Shown here piece by piece: positions 56,401 through 64,000 of a stretch of DNA of 64,000 nt (the stretch's first letter is position 1; each line of letters begins with the position of its first letter). Made by a program: the position numbers and the translations under genes. This DNA is from RYN-428 sp035551995 (lineage in GTDB: Bacteria > Planctomycetota > Phycisphaerae > Tepidisphaerales > Tepidisphaeraceae): NCBI GenBank assembly GCA_035551995.1, contig DASZME010000022.1, positions 8,219 to 72,218 of the forward strand. The letters run 5' to 3'. The notes below the pieces were generated by a model, which saw nothing but the letters and a program-made list of their open reading frames with translations, was not told the origin of the DNA and ran no database searches.

Positions 56401-59400
56401 TCGCCCGTTCACGCGGGCGTGGATTGAAACCAGGGCGGAAGTCGTCTTTTGTGGCGAATTTGCCGGTCGCCCGTTCACGCGGGCGTGGATTGAAACCGAT
56501 CTTTTATCTCAGGTCCGTTTTGCATTGATGTCGCCCGTTCACGCGGGCGTGGATTGAAACCGCTTCGTCGGTTTGTTGACTCATTTTGACCCTTGTCGCC
56601 CGTTCACGCGGGCGTGGATTGAAACATTTGCTCGGGATCGGGATCACTACATTTCCGCGTCGCCCGTTCACGCGGGCGTGGATTGAAACAATCCAGCGGG
56701 AGTTGATATGGCGAAAAATCATGGTCGCCCGTTCACGCGGGCGTGGATTGAAACGTTTTTAACGAGCGCCAGCGACAGTAGCATGGTGTCGCCCGTTCAC
56801 GCGGGCGTGGATTGAAACAATCCCGATCGCTGGAGCCGATGATTTACGACGGCGTCGCCCGTTCACGCGGGCGTGGATTGAAACCATCTCAACGGTGATT
56901 TTGACCACGGTATCGGCCGGTCGCCCGTTCACGCGGGCGTGGATTGAAACTAGGCACCTGATGGATGCCACCCGACTCAAAAGGTCGCCCGTTCACGCGG
57001 GCGTGGATTGAAACTCTTTTAACGTGCTGCTCATCGATCTATCTCCGCGTCGCCCGTTCACGCGGGCGTGGATTGAAACTGTTCGGATGGAGAAGCGGTC
57101 GCCGACGGCTGGGGTCGCCCGTTCACGCGGGCGTGGATTGAAACCGCTACACGTCCGGCCAGACGCACATCGCGTCTTGTCGCCCGTTCACGCGGGCGTG
57201 GATTGAAACAGCTTGTAGCCGTTTGGATTAGTTCCGACGCCCAGTCGCCCGTTCACGCGGGCGTGGATTGAAACACCCCATAGATACGACTGTTCAAGCG
57301 GACCAATGAGTCGCCCGTTCACGCGGGCGTGGATTGAAACAATTCGATGCGCCAGCCAGATCGTTGGCAGATCGAGGTCGCCCGTTCACGCGGGCGTGGA
57401 TTGAAACCGAGTTCTTGGGCTATCTCTCGGTGCGTTTTTCCGTCGCCCGTTCACGCGGGCGTGGATTGAAACATCCCCGCGCTTTTTCTTGTATTCGCCG
57501 AATGGGGTCGCCCGTTCACGCGGGCGTGGATTGAAACCTCGAGCCATGCGTCCAGCCACGCCATCGAGCACGTCGCCCGTTCACGCGGGCGTGGATTGAA
57601 ACCCTATACCGGCGTGGCCAGCGGGGAATCGACTTGTCGCCCGTTCACGCGGGCGTGGATTGAAACGTTTTGCGCCCCATGTTACCACCACCACAATCCA
57701 GTCGCCCGTTCACGCGGGCGTGGATTGAAACATACATTCGCTCCCGTCAATTTCGACCACCTGTCGTCGCCCGTTCACGCGGGCGTGGATTGAAACGGAT
57801 AATTCGGGCATTTGAAAATCTCCGGTCGATGTCGCCCGTTCACGCGGGCGTGGATTGAAACCGAAGATGAGGAGTTGGTCGAAGTGACGGAGCATGTCGC
57901 CCGTTCACGCGGGCGTGGATTGAAACCAATCATATTCCAAAGTTTCGGATCGCCTTTGACGTCGCCCGTTCACGCGGGCGTGGATTGAAACCACTTCGGC
58001 CTCGAACTGTCGGCATCCGAATCAGGTCGCCCGTTCACGCGGGCGTGGATTGAAACCTTGCCGCTGCGCCACATCTCGCCCAACGTCGCGTCGCCCGTTC
58101 ACGCGGGCGTGGATTGAAACCTCGTCAGTCCGAGACACAACAAATACCTCAATCGTCGCCCGTTCACGCGGGCGTGGATTGAAACTCTAACAGCCATTCA
58201 GCCTTTGCCATCCGCACCACGTCGCCCGTTCACGCGGGCGTGGATTGAAACCACCTCGGCCTCGAATTATCGGCATCCGAATCGGGTCGCCCGTTCACGC
58301 GGGCGTGGATTGAAACGTTGTCACACCGCTCATGAATTTTCGGTCGATGGTGTCGCCCGTTCACGCGGGCGTGGATTGAAACCAGGAACGCGACCTTTAT
58401 TTACTAGCTGGTCGCGTCGCCCGTTCACGCGGGCGTGGATTGAAACCCCAACAGGCAACGATGATGCGGACGGGAGTATCGTCGCCCGTTCACGCGGGCG
58501 TGGATTGAAACTCGCCGGCCATACGCTTATCTCTTGACGCCACGTGTCGCCCGTTCACGCGGGCGTGGATTGAAACCGAAAAACCGAAAAAAGTGCCGGT
58601 CCCTGTTCGACGTCGCCCGTTCACGCGGGCGTGGATTGAAACTTTTGGGCGACAGGATGAGCCGGCCGGTTTCGCGAGTCGCCCGTTCACGCGGGCGTGG
58701 ATTGAAACAGAAAACGGATTATCCACGAAGGACACGAATGGGGTCGCCCGTTCACGCGGGCGTGGATTGAAACGGTTTGGGGGGGCATCCTATACGGTGA
58801 CGAAAACGGGTCGCCCGTTCACGCGGGCGTGGATTGAAACCTGTTGCCCGCCGTCGCCATAAGCGCTTCGTAGAGTCGCCCGTTCACGCGGGCGTGGATT
58901 GAAACCTTGAGTACATTGACGGAGGTTGTAAAGACTTTGGTCGCCCGTTCACGCGGGCGTGGATTGAAACTACGCATCGGCCGCATGGCAACGGGCCCGC
59001 GCGAAGTCGCCCGTTCACGCGGGCGTGGATTGAAACCCATGCCGTTTAAACAGGGTGGAAGTTTGCGATGTCGCCCGTTCACGCGGGCGTGGATTGAAAC
59101 CGGGACGCCTTGGGGCATCCGGGGGGCGAACCGCGGTCGCCCGTTCACGCGGGCGTGGATTGAAACGCTCGCGTGCCCGGAGTGAGACTATTTTTAAAGT
59201 CGCCCGTTCACGCGGGCGTGGATTGAAACGGGAATGCCAAGTGCGAACAGAATCGCCCGCACGTCGCCCGTTCACGCGGGCGTGGATTGAAACCGGCCAA
59301 GTCCATCTTGCGCAAAGCAGATTTGAGCGTCGCCCGTTCACGCGGGCGTGGATTGAAACCGACTAATCAGGGAGTAAGCGGTTACGCCTACGGTCGCCCG

Positions 59401-62400
59401 TTCACGCGGGCGTGGATTGAAACGATGTTGCGGCTGCCGAAGATGGCTTGCACGCCGAGTCGCCCGTTCACGCGGGCGTGGATTGAAACCAAGCCTGAAT
59501 CGCTTTCTTGAATCGCCCCGCGGTCGCCCGTTCACGCGGGCGTGGATTGAAACTCGATCCACTCGCCCGCCTGCTGGGCCGACGCCGCGTCGCCCGTTCA
59601 CGCGGGCGTGGATTGAAACGAGCTTGAGCCGGTCGGCCTCGTCGGCGACATATGTCGCCCGTTCACGCGGGCGTGGATTGAAACCGCTTGTGAATCCCGA
59701 AACGCAATCTACCAGCCGGTCGCCCGTTCACGCGGGCGTGGATTGAAACTGGAGAGACGGAAATATGCCTTACGATCCGCCGGTCGCCCGTTCACGCGGG
59801 CGTGGATTGAAACACGATTCATTGTCATGACAGTCTCCCTTAAAAAGTCGCCCGTTCACGCGGGCGTGGATTGAAACACAGGATCGACGGCGTATGTCCA
59901 CGAAATAATGGTCGCCCGTTCACGCGGGCGTGGATTGAAACGTATTGGAAAAGGCGATACCGACGCGATGCGGAACGTGTCGCCCGTTCACGCGGGCGTG
60001 GATTGAAACAAGGTCAGGCTCGAATGCCTTGTGTCGGCGGGAAGTCGCCCGTTCACGCGGGCGTGGATTGAAACCGAAACAGTTGGCTCGCCGAGCCGTG
60101 GGAAGAGGTGTCGCCCGTTCACGCGGGCGTGGATTGAAACTTGGGTGGGCAATCGTGTATCCGGCCCGACCGAGTCGCCCGTTCACGCGGGCGTGGATTG
60201 AAACCATACTCGCCGGGGGCTCACGGAATCGTCCTACGGTCGCCCGTTCACGCGGGCGTGGATTGAAACTTTGAAATCGACCAGCATCAGATCGGCGCTG
60301 TCGTCGCCCGTTCACGCGGGCGTGGATTGAAACAAGTCTTTGAGCTGATCGGTGTTCTCGCTAACTTGTCGCCCGTTCACGCGGGCGTGGATTGAAACGG
60401 GAAATCGTCGTTTATTGTCGGAGCGGCCGGGGCGGGTCGCCCGTTCACGCGGGCGTGGATTGAAACAATGCATCGTTGAGATTTTGTTCTGTCGTTTCAT
60501 GTCGCCCGTTCACGCGGGCGTGGATTGAAACCCCGTGTCGGCGCTTGATTACCACCGCCTGTGGGTCGCCCGTTCACGCGGGCGTGGATTGAAACCAGTC
60601 GAACCCGATCGTGACCGCGCCGCCGTCGTGTCGCCCGTTCACGCGGGCGTGGATTGAAACCGGTCAGTTACGCCCTTGGCGCCGCAGCCAAGGAAGTCGC
60701 CCGTTCACGCGGGCGTGGATTGAAACAGTGAGAATGCAATCCGCCTCAGAGAAGTCCAGCGGTCGCCCGTTCACGCGGGCGTGGATTGAAACAGCAAATG
60801 TACCGGTTCGACCAGGACGCAAACGCGTCGCCCGTTCACGCGGGCGTGGATTGAAACTTCTGGCAAGGATTCGACGAAGGAAGCCCGGCGGAGTCGCCCG
60901 TTCACGCGGGCGTGGATTGAAACCAGGTCAGCCCCAGCGTCATTGCCGCGCCTTCGAGTCGCCCGTTCACGCGTGCGTGGATTGAAACATCCGGGAGATG
61001 ACAGGCGCCGAGCGCGATGCGTGGTCGCCCGTTCACGCGGGCGTGGATTGAAACCAGTTCACTGGCGCATTCAAGCCCGCGACCACACGTGAAGTCGCCC
61101 GTTCACGCGGGCGTGGATTGAAACCAGTTGGCGGCTTTGAGCCTGTCACCTTTGTCGAGGTCGCCCGTTCACGCGGGCGTGGATTGAAACATTCCCCATT
61201 CCGTAGGCTGGATGCGGACGCTCGGTCGCCCGTTCACGCGGGCGTGGATTGAAACCAGACTCAACGCATGGAAAACCTCGCCGCGTGGGGTCGCCCGTTC
61301 ACGCGGGCGTGGATTGAAACCTTTCGCGCCCGGTCCCATGCATGTCTTGCAACGTCGCCCGTTCACGCGGGCGTGGATTGAAACCGGTGACGCCGGCGCC
61401 GACGAGTGAGTGCGAAGCCGGTCGCCCGTTCACGCGGGCGTGGATTGAAACCGTCAGTGCCGCTCGTCAATGCGATCGGAGTCCGTCGCCCGTTCACGCG
61501 GGCGTGGATTGAAACTCTTTCGCCGCCAATCCACGTCGCCCCACGTCAACGTCGCCCGTTCACGCGGGCGTGGATTGAAACTACCAAGCTCCGCGCCCTG
61601 TCCCGCAAGTTCCGGGTCGCCCGTTCACGCGGGCGTGGATTGAAACGTGGCATCCACGTCATCGACGACTATGCCGCAGTCGCCCGTTCACGCGGGCGTG
61701 GATTGAAACGGCTATTTGCAGATCGGCTGCATCGAAAAGTCCAGTCGCCCGTTCACGCGGGCGTGGATTGAAACAATCGACTTTCGACCCGCACCCGACA
61801 GATCGAGGTCGCCCGTTCACGCGGGCGTGGATTGAAACGCCTCGCAGTCGGCCAACACGTCGAGCACCAATCAGTCGCCCGTTCACGCGGGCGTGGATTG
61901 AAACGGTTTGGGGGGGTATCCTATACGGTGACGAAAACGGTCGCCCGTTCACGCGGGCGTGGATTGAAACCGATCGTCATGGAGACTATCAGATGGGTTT
62001 TCAGTCGCCCGTTCACGCGGGCGTGGATTGAAACAAATCGCTCGATGATGACGGGATCGCATTCGTAGTCGCCCGTTCACGCGGGCGTGGATTGAAACAC
62101 CGTCAAGAGCAACACGCAATGGCTCGCCAAGGGGTCGCCCGTTCACGCGGGCGTGGATTGAAACGAGATAGGCGGCGCCGGCGGAGACTCCCATTCCGGT
62201 CGCCCGTTCACGCGGGCGTGGATTGAAACTCGGGCTGCTGGACGCGGGAAACGTGAAGCGAAGTCGCCCGTTCACGCGGGCGTGGATTGAAACCGCTGAA
62301 GCGATGCACGCCTTCCCAGCGGACGGACGTCGCCCGTTCACGCGGGCGTGGATTGAAACATCACGGCCATGAACGCGAAGTGCCGCTTGGCAAGCGTCGC

Positions 62401-63856
62401 CCGTTCACGCGGGCGTGGATTGAAACGATGAACGGCCACTCGAAAAGCCTGCGGCGCATGGTCGCCCGTTCACGCGGGCGTGGATTGAAACACACGAGCC
62501 GGCCGCTCACAAGCCTGTAACGCACGTCGCCCGTTCACGCGGGCGTGGATTGAAACATCGCTCGCGACGTCGCCGCTGAAGTGAATCGAAGTCGCCCGTT
62601 CACGCGGGCGTGGATTGAAACTGACCCGTCGCTTTATTGAACCCCTCGTTGATGTCGCCCGTTCACGCGGGCGTGGATTGAAACGGATTTGGGCTTTGCT
62701 TCGGATTTCCTCTCGATGTCGCCCGTTCACGCGGGCGTGGATTGAAACGTCAACTTTCCCTTGCTTGCGGCAACGATTGCCGGTCGCCCGTTCACGCGGG
62801 CGTGGATTGAAACTCGATCCACTCGCCCGCCTGCTGGGCCGACGCCGCGTCGCCCGTTCACGCGGGCGTGGATTGAAACTTTCCCCGGATGTGCGGCGTT
62901 GACGGACTGAATCGTCGCCCGTTCACGCGGGCGTGGATTGAAACTCGAAAACCCATAGCAGCCGGGGGTCGTCATCGAGTCGCCCGTTCACGCGGGCGTG
63001 GATTGAAACCAAAACTCGGCGAATGGGTCTTTAATCGAACGCCGTCGCCCGTTCACGCGGGCGTGGATTGAAACAGGTTCAGGCGCCGGAAGGCGTTTTC
63101 GCGGGCCGGTCGCCCGTTCACGCGGGCGTGGATTGAAACTTTACTCCGATGCGGGGGAGACCGACGCATTTGGCGTCGCCCGTTCACGCGGGCGTGGATT
63201 GAAACAGATAATTCGGGCATTTGAAAATCTCCGGTCGAGTCGCCCGTTCACGCGGGCGTGGATTGAAACACGCCACGAAGATCGGGCGGTTTTGCGGCGT
63301 ACGTCGCCCGTTCACGCGGGCGTGGATTGAAACAAGGATGACGATTACGACGAGAGTATGTTGCCGGTCGCCCGTTCACGCGGGCGTGGATTGAAACCTG
63401 AATCGTTCGCCAGTAATGACAGCAACCTCGCGACGTCGCCCGTTCACGCGGGCGTGGATTGAAACCAGCCCGTTCGGAAAAGCCTCTTGCAGAGGTACAG
63501 TCGCCCGTTCACGCGGGCGTGGATTGAAACCTTTCGTCGCCGCCGCGGTCGCTGCGACCTTGCCGTCGCCCGTTCACGCGGGCGTGGATTGAAACATTGT
63601 TTTTCACGATCTTGAATAACGCGTCCAGAAGTCGCCCGTTCACGCGGGCGTGGATTGAAACTCGATAAGTCCAGAGGTCATGGCGATATTCTCCGGTCGC
63701 CCGTTCACGCGGGCGTGGATTGAAACTGAACAGCCGGTTCACCGTGCCTGAACGCGAATAGTCGCCCGTTCACGCGGGCGTGGATTGAAACACTAGCGGG
63801 CAGTTATCCCGGCAATCCGCAAAGAGTCGCCCGTTCACGCGGGCGTGGATTGAAAC
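50481..63856 (+). CRISPR. Very large type I-C CRISPR array, 206 repeats by manual count
   Basis: A 31-bp repeat that begins GTCGCCCGTTCACGCGGGCG and ends TGGATTGAAAC. CGCCCG and CGGGCG form the 6-bp stem. By reading every repeat start I count 206 repeats and 205 spacers of about 33-36 bp (mean unit about 65 bp). Repeats look identical except at 60958, where position 17 is T instead of G, which breaks a stem pair. The last repeat (63826-63856) is intact. Two spacers occur twice exactly and several more as near-copies. The open frames full of RSRGRGLK or VNGR peptides seen here are just read-through of repeats. Confidence 0.98.
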
Positions 63857-63864
63857 CCCAACTA

Positions 63865-64000
63865 GAGCGTTTCTCAGGTTGCTGTCGCGCCTTTTGCCGC
63901 TTCTTGCTGTCGCGCTTTTGTCCGCGTCGTGCTATCGTAAACGCAACAAAGGAGCTACGGCATGGAAGCCTATTCGGACAAATTGCGAGAACTGGTCCTT
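63865..64000 (+). mobile_element. Left end of an IS630-like element, cut by the window edge
   Basis: Starts after a TA (63863-63864), six bases past the last CRISPR repeat: GAGCGTTTCTCAGGTTGCTG and on. The same 25-bp end, with two changes, forms the right end of the MITE at 19443-19649. A transposase gene begins 96 bp inside. Confidence 0.7.
63961..64000 (+). CDS. IS630-family transposase, 5' end only
   Basis: ATG at 63961 after AAGGAG (63949-63954). The 13 visible codons read MEAYSDKLRELVL, which is the usual beginning of IS630-family transposases (first helix of the HTH). The rest lies outside the window. The TA-flanked end just upstream agrees with this family. Confidence 0.65.

Noticed and set aside
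50481..63856. Many open frames of 60-130 codons with repeated RSRGRGLK, PFTRAWIET or HARVNGR peptides on both strands.
   Set aside because: They are the CRISPR repeat translated in different frames (31-bp repeat plus ~34-bp spacers without stops), not genes.

Overview
The window looks like chromosomal DNA of a GC-rich planctomycete, most likely of class Phycisphaerae. Three secreted proteins carry the planctomycete LEPR-xLL type N-terminal motif (at 4339, 9363 and 21011). There is also a PEP-CTERM protein, a bacterial calpain with SdrD-like modules, a Tat-exported Gfo/Idh/MocA oxidoreductase, PQQ-propeller and FG-GAP repeat proteins, and many short dispersed hairpin repeats between genes. No rRNA or tRNA gene was seen. 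The taxonomic placement is inferred from these gene families only.

Layout. Positions 1-20.7 kb hold single housekeeping and accessory genes: an aldo/keto reductase; an XRE regulator/ImmA-like pair with a clear self-regulated promoter; an M28 peptidase; CbiX; two polytopic membrane proteins; a luciferase-like monooxygenase; a frameshifted FG-GAP/CARDB surface protein; a PQQ propeller protein; a response regulator whose phospho-acceptor Asp is Glu; a TPM-domain protein; tsaE; and thiL. Between tsaE and thiL lies a nest of inverted-repeat elements, including a 207-bp MITE whose ends match the left end of an IS630-like element at the right edge of the window. Positions 21-30 kb hold the calpain, a YjhG/YagF dehydratase, a ferredoxin-NADP reductase, and parB with two perfect palindromic parS sites but no parA. 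Positions 30-36 kb hold nuoD, nuoE and nuoF, interrupted by unrelated genes. Positions 36-41 kb hold small secreted or membrane proteins and the Gfo/Idh/MocA enzyme.

Positions 41.7-64 kb are a complete type I-C CRISPR-Cas locus on the + strand: cas3, a short non-coding segment, a 68-codon ORF, cas5d, cas8c (with an internal cas11c start), cas7, cas4, cas1, cas2, a leader, and an array of 206 repeats by manual count (13.4 kb). Its last repeat is undamaged and lies six bases from the end of an IS630-like element, so the array may be cut rather than finished.

The most interesting signal lies between cas3 and cas5. A perfect TATAAT box is followed by a degenerate copy of the CRISPR repeat. The copy keeps the 6-bp stem through changed bases and keeps the exact 11-nt 5' handle. 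After it come a 26-nt pseudo-spacer and an 11-bp Rho-independent terminator. The pseudo-spacer matches a site 63 bp downstream of its own end, flanked by a correct type I-C TTC PAM, directly in the cas5-cas2 operon promoter. In the first 20 positions the mismatches are at 6, 12, 13 and 18, and positions 6, 12 and 18 are those that type I Cascade does not read. This looks like a crRNA-like guide by which Cascade represses its own operon (CreR-like), or alternatively a CreA-like antitoxin controlling the 68-codon ORF.

The array also carries pairs of near-identical spacers far apart whose differences are almost all synonymous when the spacer is read as codons. This is a record of repeated sampling of slowly drifting viral genes. 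One spacer matches a dispersed chromosomal repeat at 31 of 34 positions.
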